DNA of 64,000 bases. Source: Ameyamaea chiangmaiensis (GTDB lineage: Bacteria; Pseudomonadota; Alphaproteobacteria; Acetobacterales; Acetobacteraceae). A model generated the notes under the pieces. The model searched no databases. It was not told the origin of the DNA and saw only the letters and a list, made by a program, of their open reading frames with translations. Below are positions 34,883 to 43,629 of the stretch, piece by piece (position 1 is the stretch's first letter; every line of letters begins with the position of its first letter). The stretch is from the NCBI RefSeq assembly GCF_025995235.1, contig NZ_BAPT01000050.1, forward strand, positions 175,561 to 239,560, read 5' to 3'. The position numbers and the translations under genes were made by a program.

Positions 34883-35440
34883 CTAGGAGAGGCGAGGTAT
34901 GACACTCGGCGGCAGCTTGGGGCGCATCATCATGCGCCGATCAAGCCGGGGGCCTTCGGTTACGAACGTACCGTCGCCGATGGCATGCAATGGCGAACGT
35001 CCGTCGCGATGCGGCGCGGCATGTGCCGCAATCCCTTCGAGAATGACAATCCCGTAAGCGTCGATGATCTCGACGACGCGGCATTCGATGTTGGCCAGAC
35101 ATGCGCTGAGGAGCGGGGCTTTCACCTTGTCAGCCTTACGGCGGCCGAGGCTGAACGTCTCAAACTTGTCTGTGTCCTGGCCCGAGCAGAGACCGATGCC
35201 CACGACGGTGTCGAGCATGTCGGCACAGGGAATGGCGACGACACACTCCCGCGTCTCGTTGATGGCGTTCCAGGAATGATTCCACGGACCCGTCGTGATC
35301 GCGAAGTGCGCGTTGAAATCCAGCACCATGGTCCATGTGATGGTCATGACGTTGTCTCGCCCGCCACCATGTGTGGTCACGAGCGTCACAGGCCCTGATT
35401 CCAGCAATGTGAAAGCTCGGTCCAGGGGAAACGGCTGCAT
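34883..35440 (-). CDS. Flavin reductase-domain (FMN-binding split barrel) protein
   Basis: A 185-residue protein of the flavin reductase-like family, with the FMN-binding split barrel at residues about 10-160 (SGPVTLVTTHGGGRDNVMTITW, ETRECVVAIP, IECRVVEIIDAYGIVILEG). Such proteins reduce flavin for a partner oxygenase or act as ferric reductases. GGAG lies six bases ahead of ATG 35440. Its neighbour on the same strand is the histidine-rich PadR gene, 240 bases downstream, which suggests a metal-linked ferric or flavin reductase function; no monooxygenase partner is nearby. Confidence 0.82.
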   Translation of the reverse strand: MQPFPLDRAFTLLESGPVTLVTTHGGGRDNVMTITWTMVLDFNAHFAITTGPWNHSWNAINETRECVVAIPCADMLDTVVGIGLCSGQDTDKFETFSLGRRKADKVKAPLLSACLANIECRVVEIIDAYGIVILEGIAAHAAPHRDGRSPLHAIGDGTFVTEGPRLDRRMMMRPKLPPSVIPRLS

Positions 35441-35662
35441 GGCAGTCTCCATCGGCCTGTCGTGTGGCCACAGGAGCGTGGCACACCGTCGATCAGGGCC
35501 CCATGCCCAGGCGGCAAGGGACCCCCATCAGCGGAGCGATGTTCGCAGCACCGAAAGACGGGCGACGTGGTGTTTCGGATCACGGCGGTACGCACCACTC
35601 ATGTCCTTGACCCACGCCGCCATATGCGTTGTCTGCGATCTTAAAGCATCGCCGCTCTACGC

Positions 35663-38452
35663 CTAGTAATGGACGGAGAGCGAGTCCATCGGAGCCGCTT
35701 TCGGCGGCGCGAACTTGGTCAGTTCGATTCCTTCGACAGCAGCTTTGTATTCCTCGCGGGTTGGCATCCTGCCGAGGATCGCCGACAGCACCACGACCGG
35801 GGTGGAGGCAAGCAGCGACTCGCCTTTCTTGTCGCCGGAATCCTCAACGACACGCCCTTGGAAGAGACGGGTCGATGTCGCCAGAACGGTGTCGCCCTTT
35901 TCGGCCTTCTCCTGGTTGCCCATGCACAGATTGCAGCCCGGGCGCTCCAGATAGAGGATGTTCTCGTATTCGGTCCGGGCGTTCCCTTTCGGCAGAAGGT
36001 CGTCGAATTCGAAACCGGAATAGCGCTCCAGCACTTCCCAGTCCCCTTCGGCCTTCAGTTCGTCGATGATGTTGTAGGTCGGTGCGGCAACAACCAGAGG
36101 CGCCTTGAATTCCACCTTTCCCTGCGACTTCTCGAGATTATTGAGCATCTGGGCAACGATTTTCACATCGCCCTTGTGCACCATGCAGGAACCCACAAAG
36201 CCAAGGTCCACCTTCTTCGTGCCGCCGTAGTACGAAACCGGCCGGATCGTGTCGTGCGTATAACGCTTGGACACATCGGGATTGTTCACGTCCGGGTCGG
36301 CGATCATCGGCTCGTCGATCAGATCAAGATCGACGACGACCTCAGCGAAATATTTCGCGTTGGCGTCCGGAGCAAGGGCGGGGTTCTCTCCCGAACGGAT
36401 CTCGGCAATGCGCCTGTCGGCCTTGGCGATCAGGCCTTTCAGGGTCGCGGCCGCATTGTCCATGCCCTTGTCGATCATGATCTGAATGCGCGACTTGGCG
36501 ATTTCCAGAGATTCGATCAGCGTCTCGTCCTGCGAAATGCAGATGGACGCCTTGGCTTTCATTTCCGCGGTCCAGTCGGTGAAGGTGAAGGCCTGATCGG
36601 CAAGAAGCGTGCCGATATGGACCTCGATCACGCGGCCCTGGAAGACGTTTTCACCACATTGTTTCAGCATCTGCGCCTGGGTTGCGTGCACCACGTCACG
36701 GAAGTCCATGTGCGGCTGCATCGTGCCCTTGAACGTCACCTTGACCGATTGCGGGATCGGCATCGTCGCCTCGCCCGTGGCCAGCGCCAGCGCGACGGTC
36801 CCGGAATCCGCCCCGAAGGCGACACCCTTGGACATGCGGGTATGGCTGTCGCCGCCGATGATGATCGCCCAGTCGTCGACGGTGATGTCGTTCAGCACCT
36901 TGTGGATCACGTCGGTCATCGCGTGATAAACGCCCTTGGGGTCACGCGCGGTGATCAGGCCGAAGTCATTCATGAATTTCATGAGCTTCGGAATGTTCGC
37001 CTGTGCCTTCTTGTCCCAGACGGACGCGGTATGACAGCCCGACTGATACGCACCGTCGACGAGGGGCGAGATGACGGTCGCCGCCATCGCCTCGAGCTCC
37101 TGCGCGGTCATCAGGCCGGTCGTGTCCTGAGAGCCGACGATGTTCACCTTCACGCGGACATCGGAGCCCGCATGCAGGATCTTGCCCGGCGTCACGCCCA
37201 CGGCGTTGCGGTTGAAGATCTTTTCGACTGCGGTCAGGCCCTGATCGGCGACCGAAATCTCCTTGTTGGGCGCGAAAACCGGCGTTGCCTCGATCCCCAG
37301 CGTCTGGGCGGCGAACGTCTGCAGCTTCTTTCCGAAGACAATGGCATACGAACTGCCCGCCTTCATGAACTCCATCTTCTGGGGCGTGAAGGCTGCGGCG
37401 ATATCCACGAGCTCTCGGCCGCTCTCGTCGCGAAGTTTCTTGTCCTTTACGTCGATCGTCAGAAGAGTGCCGGTATCGACCGAGTATGTCTGCTCAAGGA
37501 CCGGGTTGCCGTCGGCGTTCAGGACCGCTTTGCCGTCTTCGCCCGTCTTGCGGACCCAGTTTTTCAGGTTCAGGCCGATGCCGCCCGTGACGTCGACCGT
37601 AGTCGCGAAAATGGGCGAGATCCCGTTGGTGCCGGCCACGATCGGGGCAAAATTGACGAAGGGGACGTAGGGGCTGGCCTGCTTGCCGGTCCAGAGCGCC
37701 ACGTTGTTCACGCCGGACATGCGCGATGACCCGACACCCATCGTGCCTTTTTCGGCGATCATCATCACGCGCCGGTCGGGGTGCTGTTTCTGCAATGCGA
37801 CGATGTGCTGCTGCGCCTCGGGTGAAATCATGCACTTGCCGTGCAGTTCGCGGTCTGAACGGGAGTGCGCCTGATTACCGGGCGAGAGAAGATCGGTCGA
37901 GATATCACCTTCGGCGGCGACGAAGGTCACCACCTTGATCTCATCCTCGACGTTCGGAAGCTTGGTGAAAAACTCCGCTTTCGCATAGCTTTCGAGTACG
38001 TCCCGGGCGACCGGGTTGCCCGCCATGTAGGCATCACGCAGTCGGAACATATCCGCGTCGTAGAGGAAGACCTGGGTCTTCAGCACATCGCCCGCCTGCG
38101 CGGACAGCGCACCAGCGTCTCCCAGAGCGATGTCAAGCAGCACCTCGACCGAAGGACCACCCTTCATGTGCGACAGTAGTTCCAGGGCAAAGGACGGGGT
38201 AATCTCCGGGACAACAACGTTGCCAAGAATGATTTTCTTCAGGAACGCCGCCTTGACGCCCGCAGCACTCGTGGTGCCGGGCAGGGTATTGTAGATGAAG
38301 AAGCGGAGAGCATCCGCCCGCTGAGCGTTACCCGCATCCTCGATCAGTGCAATAATGTCACGAACCAGCCCGGCGTCGTCGATCGGCTTGGGAGCGAGCC
38401 CCTGAGAGGCTCTGTCCTTGATCTCAGCCAGGTAATCTGAATAGGCGTTCAT
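35663..38452 (-). CDS. acnB: Bifunctional aconitate hydratase 2 / 2-methylisocitrate dehydratase
   Basis: A 929-residue AcnB-type aconitase, interconverting citrate and isocitrate in the TCA cycle through a [4Fe-4S] cluster. The HEAT-like N-terminal domain (ALELLSHMKGGPSVEVLLDIALGD), the swivel domain and the cluster cysteines (ERPGCNLCMGNQ near the C-terminus) are visible. It is somewhat longer than the E. coli enzyme. A GGGA precedes ATG 38452. Together with fumC it gives this region two TCA enzymes, but the genes are not linked as an operon. A long AT-rich stretch lies upstream. Confidence 0.96.
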   Translation of the reverse strand: MNAYSDYLAEIKDRASQGLAPKPIDDAGLVRDIIALIEDAGNAQRADALRFFIYNTLPGTTSAAGVKAAFLKKIILGNVVVPEITPSFALELLSHMKGGPSVEVLLDIALGDAGALSAQAGDVLKTQVFLYDADMFRLRDAYMAGNPVARDVLESYAKAEFFTKLPNVEDEIKVVTFVAAEGDISTDLLSPGNQAHSRSDRELHGKCMISPEAQQHIVALQKQHPDRRVMMIAEKGTMGVGSSRMSGVNNVALWTGKQASPYVPFVNFAPIVAGTNGISPIFATTVDVTGGIGLNLKNWVRKTGEDGKAVLNADGNPVLEQTYSVDTGTLLTIDVKDKKLRDESGRELVDIAAAFTPQKMEFMKAGSSYAIVFGKKLQTFAAQTLGIEATPVFAPNKEISVADQGLTAVEKIFNRNAVGVTPGKILHAGSDVRVKVNIVGSQDTTGLMTAQELEAMAATVISPLVDGAYQSGCHTASVWDKKAQANIPKLMKFMNDFGLITARDPKGVYHAMTDVIHKVLNDITVDDWAIIIGGDSHTRMSKGVAFGADSGTVALALATGEATMPIPQSVKVTFKGTMQPHMDFRDVVHATQAQMLKQCGENVFQGRVIEVHIGTLLADQAFTFTDWTAEMKAKASICISQDETLIESLEIAKSRIQIMIDKGMDNAAATLKGLIAKADRRIAEIRSGENPALAPDANAKYFAEVVVDLDLIDEPMIADPDVNNPDVSKRYTHDTIRPVSYYGGTKKVDLGFVGSCMVHKGDVKIVAQMLNNLEKSQGKVEFKAPLVVAAPTYNIIDELKAEGDWEVLERYSGFEFDDLLPKGNARTEYENILYLERPGCNLCMGNQEKAEKGDTVLATSTRLFQGRVVEDSGDKKGESLLASTPVVVLSAILGRMPTREEYKAAVEGIELTKFAPPKAAPMDSLSVHY

Positions 38453-39535
38453 TGCAATCCCAACGTCTTAGAGGTGTGTGGACCTGTGGCGCGGCCCGAG
38501 AACCGGCTGTTGTCAGCATGGCTTTAGGGCTTCGACTGATCCCAGCTACTCCCGTTTTTGTCATTTCAATTTTCCGGCACTGAGAAAGGTGGATGACGAC
38601 CCCTATGGCCGCGATTTCGGAAATAATTATTTGGGATTATCTCTTCTGAACTATGTAAATAACTATTAAATGCAAAGTTATTCTCATAAATATAAGATAA
38701 ACATATTAATATTAGCTTTTTCTCATGATTTTTTCATAAATTGCCGGACTCCGTCTTTATGCCGCAGTGTCCCTGCCGCTCAGGTAATGCATAAAGTCTG
38801 CTCTAATATCGATTATTTTATAAACGATATCAATCATATAGAACCTCATGATCTGTCTCCCGTATGCTCTGCGCTGGCCAATCGAGAGCTCAGCTATACA
38901 TGGTCAACGCTGCGGTATTCGTCTGTTCGGCGGGCTCGGTGGATCGTTCCACGGGGCTGACCTCTGGAAAACGCATACCCGATTGATCATCTCTATAGTG
39001 CGACTTAGTCGCATTATTATTAACGTCATACTTGGGTGCAGAAGATACGCCCGCACGCGAAGGCTCCTCGAAGGCGGCGCCTATCCTCTCCATACCCGTG
39101 CCCACTCCGCAACGACCATCTTCCCGTCGGTCGCCGTTCGACCGGCTACAGGTGGATGGTCTGAACGCGTCGGCCCGAACGAGCGGCTCGCTGATCTCAC
39201 CGCCCGGCTCTCCAGGACGCGACCTGAATGTCCCGTCGATCGCCCGAATGGTCCGGCGAGCGGTCTTGTCGGGGAACCTGAAGCGCAGGATCCCGTGGAA
39301 GCGCACAGCTCACAGGCGCCTCCCGCAGCGCTGATATGCACCACCGAAAAAAATTGTCATTCCGGACGCTGGGTTACCGCCGGAATAGGTTAATAGTGGC
39401 AGGCATGGGTGGCTTCTTAACGATTATCTCGGCGGACTGATCCTCGTTCCGTGCGCCGAGCACACCGTTGAGCCACCTGCAGGTTACTCAGCAGACCACA
39501 ACGCTCTTCATTCGTGCTTTTACTGGAGAATAAAA
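38453..39535 (+). other. Long AT-rich non-coding region upstream of acnB and of the repeat protein
   Basis: About 1.1 kb without a supportable gene. From roughly 38620 to 38850 it is strikingly AT-rich against a GC-rich genome (for example AATAATTATTTGGGATTATC), which stands out as foreign or regulatory sequence. The rest (39050-39360) is GC-rich with open frames lacking any domain. It presumably holds the acnB promoter to the left and that of the repeat-protein gene to the right; it could also hide a small RNA, which I cannot show. Confidence 0.5.
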
Positions 39536-39973
39536 ATGTTCAAGATCAGTCACATGGCCGGTTCCGCCATCGCCGCCCTCCTTGCCTTTCAGGCGGGGCT
39601 TTCTCAGGCTGGCGCCTCGCAGATCCGCCACCCCAGCGAGACGATAGCGCTGGTCACCCTGTCGGCCCCGGCGCACGTCCAGGTCCGCCATCCGAGTGAC
39701 GCCGTCACCGATCAATCCGGCATCCGCCACCCCAGCGAGACGATGACGCTGGCGAGCCTGTCGGCCCCGGCGCATGTTCAGATCCGCCATCCGAGTGACG
39801 CCGTAACCGATCAGTCCGGCATCCGTCATCCCAGCGAGACGATAGCGCTGGCGAGCCTGTCGGCCCCGGCGCACGTTCAGATCCGCCATCCGAGTGACGC
39901 CGTAACCGATCAGTCCGGCATCCGTCATCCCAGCGTGACGGTCAGCGGTGCAGATACTGTGCGGGTCGCCTGA
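39536..39973 (+). CDS. Secreted protein of 33-residue RHPS tandem repeats
   Basis: A 145-residue protein with a signal peptide (residues 1 to about 27) followed almost entirely by repeats. Residues 30-62, 63-95 and 96-128 are near-identical 33-residue units, with a partial fourth to 140. Each unit contains two RHPS motifs, so the protein has seven in all, alternately 20 and 13 residues apart (RHPSET, RHPSDAV). TGGAGA lies eight bases ahead of ATG 39536. I know no family with this repeat. Likely a cell-surface or periplasmic polymer-binding or scaffold protein; it is followed by a sensory diguanylate cyclase. Confidence 0.75.
   Translation: MFKISHMAGSAIAALLAFQAGLSQAGASQIRHPSETIALVTLSAPAHVQVRHPSDAVTDQSGIRHPSETMTLASLSAPAHVQIRHPSDAVTDQSGIRHPSETIALASLSAPAHVQIRHPSDAVTDQSGIRHPSVTVSGADTVRVA
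39623..39919 (+). repeat. Three tandem 99-bp repeats inside the RHPS gene
   Basis: Three consecutive 99-bp copies begin at 39623, 39722 and 39821, with a partial copy from 39920. They keep the reading frame and differ at only a few bases, mostly silent, so they arose by recent duplication or are homogenised by recombination. Copy number may vary among strains. Confidence 0.9.
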
Positions 39974-39984
39974 CACTTTCCTTC

Positions 39985-40028
39985 AGAAAGGTCGCGAAAG
40001 GCTTGTCTAAGCTTATCGTGGCCTTTCT
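39985..40028 (+). terminator. Stem-loop after the repeat-protein gene
   Basis: Arms AGAAAGGTCGCG and CGTGGCCTTTCT pair over 12 positions with two G-T wobbles around a 20-base loop, 12 bases after the stop codon. It is not followed by a T-run, so it is either a weak terminator or an mRNA-stabilising 3' structure. Confidence 0.5.
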
Positions 40029-40125
40029 CAAAAACCGTATCGCGTTTGAACGGTAAATTCTGAATAACTGTAATTAATCGGAAGGAAATTTATTTTCCGT
40101 TAATATCGTCCGGAAATACTGATGC

Positions 40126-43095
40126 GTGGACATCTTCGTGGCAGAAGTCAAGCTGTTGAGAACGTTTCGATTGCAAGGGCATCAGTGCTTTCTTAATCTT
40201 TTCGCACTCAAAGCCACAATTTTTTTTCTGTTCATTTTCAGCGTCGCATCCGCGCAGACGTTGTCAACACACCTGTTCGACCAAGCCTCCGGGCTGACGG
40301 ACCTGGACCCCGTGGCTCTTCAGGAACTTCCCTCCGGAGCCTTGATAGTGCGCTCTCAGGGGGGAACCTTTCTCTATGACGGAAAGGCGTTTCTGCCGCT
40401 TGGAGAGGCTCAGGGGATAACGGGCGATACCGTCTTCAAAGATCTGGTCACCGTGGCTGACGAAAAACTGATAATGGGCGTTCAGGGCGATCGCGTTCTC
40501 GTGGCACGCCAACCCGCACCGTTCAGCCTGCAAAAGCTTCATTTCGAAGCCATGCCTGACGATCAACTCCGGCATCCGAATTTCCGGATGATCCGGTCAT
40601 ATGCCCACGGAGCTATCATCCTGGCCGGTGACCGGATTCGGTACATTGATGCCAGTCAAGCCGGAGGGCCGCGCTTTGCCCCGCTGCCGCCCGCTCTGTC
40701 CGGGATGGAGCATTTCTCCGGAGAACCTGTTGTGGTGGGCAGCGTCGGGGACACGGCGATGCTCAGTCTCGCCGACGGGAGAGTCTGCGCGTTCGCGTCC
40801 GGGCGAACGCGGTGCTGGTCGACCACCGACGGTCTGCCGCCAGAAGAATGGGGCGGCTTCATTTCGGGTGGCGCGTCGAAGGTCATGTGTCGAAGCGGCA
40901 AGACATTTGCGACGATCGATATCGCCTCCGGCCACGTTGTCGTGGAATCTTTACCGGATGCATCCACGGCACTCGGCGACCATCCCGAAGTGCTGACGCT
41001 TCAGCGTCTGCCAGACGGCGACCTGATCACCCAATCCCAGCATGGGGTGGTTATTCGACATGGCGGTCGATGGACGCCCCTATATCTTTATGACGGCAAC
41101 AGCATGCTGTGGGCCATGCTTGTCGATCGGGCGGGCTCGCTCTGGCTTGGCATAGCTGGTCATGGCCTGAAACAGTATTTCGGTTTCGGGGAGACCGTCA
41201 GCTGGACTCGTGAGACGGGCCTTTCAGAGGGAACAGTCTGGAGCACCTCGCGAGACCGGGAGGGAAATCTCTGGATCGGCACCGACGGCGGTCTGGGTCG
41301 CCTCACGCGGCAGGGCACGCTGGAAACAGTCTTTACAGACCAGTCCGCCGAAGTCGTGGTCCCTGACCCGAGCCGGAAACGCGTGTGGTTGCAAGCCAAC
41401 CGGGAACGCCTTGAAAACATTGATCTTGTGAGTGGACAGCGTAGTCGGGTGCCGGTGACCGGGATCAATACGTTTCGCATTGACCGGAGCGGAGACATCT
41501 GGATCGCCACACAGCATGGCCTCTTCCGGTTGGCCCACGATGCTCCAATTGGGTCGCGTCCGGTTGTGTGCAGCGCGACCGACATCGCCTTCACCGATAT
41601 CGCGTTCGACACCGTCGGCACCGTGTGGCTGACGGGCAGCGGCATCCTATGGCATTTCGTGCCCCGGACAGGCCTGCAGGCCGTTGTTGCGCTATGGCCC
41701 CGCGCGCACGTCGAACTGGAGACCCTCGCCATACGCGATTCGAACGACGTCTGGGTGGGCTCGGACGACGGACTGTTCAGGGTAAGTCTGATTGGCGGAA
41801 AACCGAGCGTGTCGCTGATATCGACGAGCAAGCTTCCGTCACAGTCGATCAATGCGCTGGCCGTCGATCATGAACACCGTCTCTGGGTTGGCACCTCGAA
41901 CGGCGTGGGCGTCTATGACGGTGTCCAGTGGCACGGGTTGGACATCACCAATGGCCTCATCGGTAACGACGTTGCGCAGGACGCCATTTATGTGGACGGC
42001 GACGACAGCGTATGGATTGGCACCAGCCGCGGATTGTCTCACGTTCAGGATACGGCATCCGTCCTGCGCGTTCGCCCGATCGTGCCCGTCGTTCTTTCCG
42101 TGAGCGCGAACAAAATGCCCTATGAGGGGGAGGTGCTGCGAAATGGAAGCGCAGCGCTCACGATCCAGCTCGGCGTGAATGCCTATCCGTCGAGCACGCG
42201 GATTGTCTACCGATACAGGTTGGACCATGCCGACGCCCCGTTCACGGAGACGATGCAGGACACCATTGTCTTCCCCAGCCTGCCGCCCGGGGTGCACAAC
42301 CTGCGGATCGAGGCGATAGACCCCCTGTCACCCCACCCCCCCGTCGAAATGAGCGTCCCCGTCTTCGTTGCCTATCCGTGGTGGCAGCGCCGTTGGTTCC
42401 TCGCACTGGCGGTGTGTCTCATGGTGCTGACGGTCTGGCTGCTTGTGCGCCTGCGCACGGCCTATCTGCTCCGACAGCAGCGTCAGCTCAATAATGCCAT
42501 CAACGACCGCACACGGGAACTCGAGGCGGCCAACCAGGCTCTGGAGAGCGCCCACGCGGTCTTGACCGAGCAGTCGCGCCAACTGACCTTGCAAGCAACC
42601 CACGACGAGCTGACCGGACTCCTGAACCGCAGTGCCGTGCAGGCGGCGTTGATGAAGATGCTGACGGTAACTCCGGAAACCGGCCTGACGATTGCGCTGA
42701 TCGATATCGATCATTTCAAACGGCTGAACGACACGCATGGCCACCTCGTCGGAGACGCTGTCCTCGCCGCACTGGGGAAGCGCCTGCGCTCGGCCGTGCG
42801 TTCGACGGAGATAATTGGCCGATATGGTGGGGAGGAGTACGTTCTGGCGATCCCGATCGACGACAGCCTCGGCGTTCAGCGGGTCCGATCAATCATAACG
42901 TCTGTCACGGCAGACCCCGTCACCTATAGAAAGAGTGTTTTCTGGATCACCGTCAGTACGGGCGTCACCACCGCCTGGACGAATGACACGTGGGAAAGTG
43001 CAATTGAGCGCGCCGACAGATCGCTCTACGCCGCGAAGCAGCAGGGGCGAAACCGGCTCGTCACGTTCGATGAACTTGCCCCGACGCATCCGTAA
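40126..43095 (+). CDS. Two-component-type propeller sensor diguanylate cyclase
   Basis: A 989-residue transmembrane sensor. The N-terminus has a membrane or signal segment (residues about 25-43), followed by a long periplasmic region of beta-propeller repeats with the WIGTDGGL, WVGSDDGLF and WVGTSNGVG motifs, a Y_Y_Y-type domain (residues about 660-745), a membrane span near 755-775, a coiled coil and a GGDEF domain. The catalytic motif is GGEEY at residues 901-905, so it probably makes cyclic di-GMP. The product-inhibition site is RSTE rather than RxxD, so feedback may be weak. The GTG 40126 start is uncertain. It follows the secreted RHPS-repeat gene. Confidence 0.88.
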   Translation: MDIFVAEVKLLRTFRLQGHQCFLNLFALKATIFFLFIFSVASAQTLSTHLFDQASGLTDLDPVALQELPSGALIVRSQGGTFLYDGKAFLPLGEAQGITGDTVFKDLVTVADEKLIMGVQGDRVLVARQPAPFSLQKLHFEAMPDDQLRHPNFRMIRSYAHGAIILAGDRIRYIDASQAGGPRFAPLPPALSGMEHFSGEPVVVGSVGDTAMLSLADGRVCAFASGRTRCWSTTDGLPPEEWGGFISGGASKVMCRSGKTFATIDIASGHVVVESLPDASTALGDHPEVLTLQRLPDGDLITQSQHGVVIRHGGRWTPLYLYDGNSMLWAMLVDRAGSLWLGIAGHGLKQYFGFGETVSWTRETGLSEGTVWSTSRDREGNLWIGTDGGLGRLTRQGTLETVFTDQSAEVVVPDPSRKRVWLQANRERLENIDLVSGQRSRVPVTGINTFRIDRSGDIWIATQHGLFRLAHDAPIGSRPVVCSATDIAFTDIAFDTVGTVWLTGSGILWHFVPRTGLQAVVALWPRAHVELETLAIRDSNDVWVGSDDGLFRVSLIGGKPSVSLISTSKLPSQSINALAVDHEHRLWVGTSNGVGVYDGVQWHGLDITNGLIGNDVAQDAIYVDGDDSVWIGTSRGLSHVQDTASVLRVRPIVPVVLSVSANKMPYEGEVLRNGSAALTIQLGVNAYPSSTRIVYRYRLDHADAPFTETMQDTIVFPSLPPGVHNLRIEAIDPLSPHPPVEMSVPVFVAYPWWQRRWFLALAVCLMVLTVWLLVRLRTAYLLRQQRQLNNAINDRTRELEAANQALESAHAVLTEQSRQLTLQATHDELTGLLNRSAVQAALMKMLTVTPETGLTIALIDIDHFKRLNDTHGHLVGDAVLAALGKRLRSAVRSTEIIGRYGGEEYVLAIPIDDSLGVQRVRSIITSVTADPVTYRKSVFWITVSTGVTTAWTNDTWESAIERADRSLYAAKQQGRNRLVTFDELAPTHP

Positions 43096-43629
43096 TTCCG
43101 CGCCCGGGGTAGATTGGGCGCGTTATGCCGTCTCGACATGGTGGGGAAAGTCTCTCGCCTCATCCCGTTGGGACGCGAACCGTGTGAGCTGATTATCAGA
43201 ACAAAGTTGAGCGTCCCGCCGGAATGCTGATTCTGTGGCGTTCCAGAACACGCGGCCTGTGAGCCTCCCTGTTCGTGATCGTGTGCTTCAAACGGTCAGC
43301 TCTCGGGATAGCGCCTCTGGTAATGCTGTGTTCATAATGTTTCTATGTAGAAAGAATATTTACAGGCCACGATAGGGAAGGCCCGTCGGAATATCGTGTC
43401 CGGGTAGACATTGTCGTCGTGTTCGACGCCTTATTGGTCAGGCAGTTTTCCCCAATGATTCCCGTGCGAAGCGGGGTCATCGGGATCGATCGCCAACCTC
43501 CGGCGCGCGTTCCGGCCGGATGTCGTATTCATACAACCTGGGTGTCTTTTTCGTGAGGGAAATCGCTGTTGAGCGGGCGCATAGTCGGGCCACTCTGCGC
43601 TGCGGCGGTAAGACCTGATTGGGATTGTC
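43096..43629 (+). other. Long leader region of the sarcosine oxidase operon
   Basis: 534 bases with no supportable gene between the cyclase and soxB. A GC-rich hairpin (arms CGCGCCC at 43099-43105 and GGGCGCG at 43116-43122) follows the cyclase stop and may end its transcript, though no T-run follows. The remainder is mixed GC with an AT-rich part near 43340-43370 that could hold the sox promoter. I do not recognise a riboswitch. Confidence 0.45.

Noticed and set aside
35669..37729. A 686-codon open frame opposite acnB
   Set aside because: Shadow of acnB; no recognisable protein sequence, while the minus strand encodes full-length aconitase.
39623..39973. Possible CRISPR-like array because of regular repeats
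   Set aside because: Units are contiguous 99-bp copies with no spacers, keep one reading frame and encode a protein with signal peptide; no cas genes nearby.
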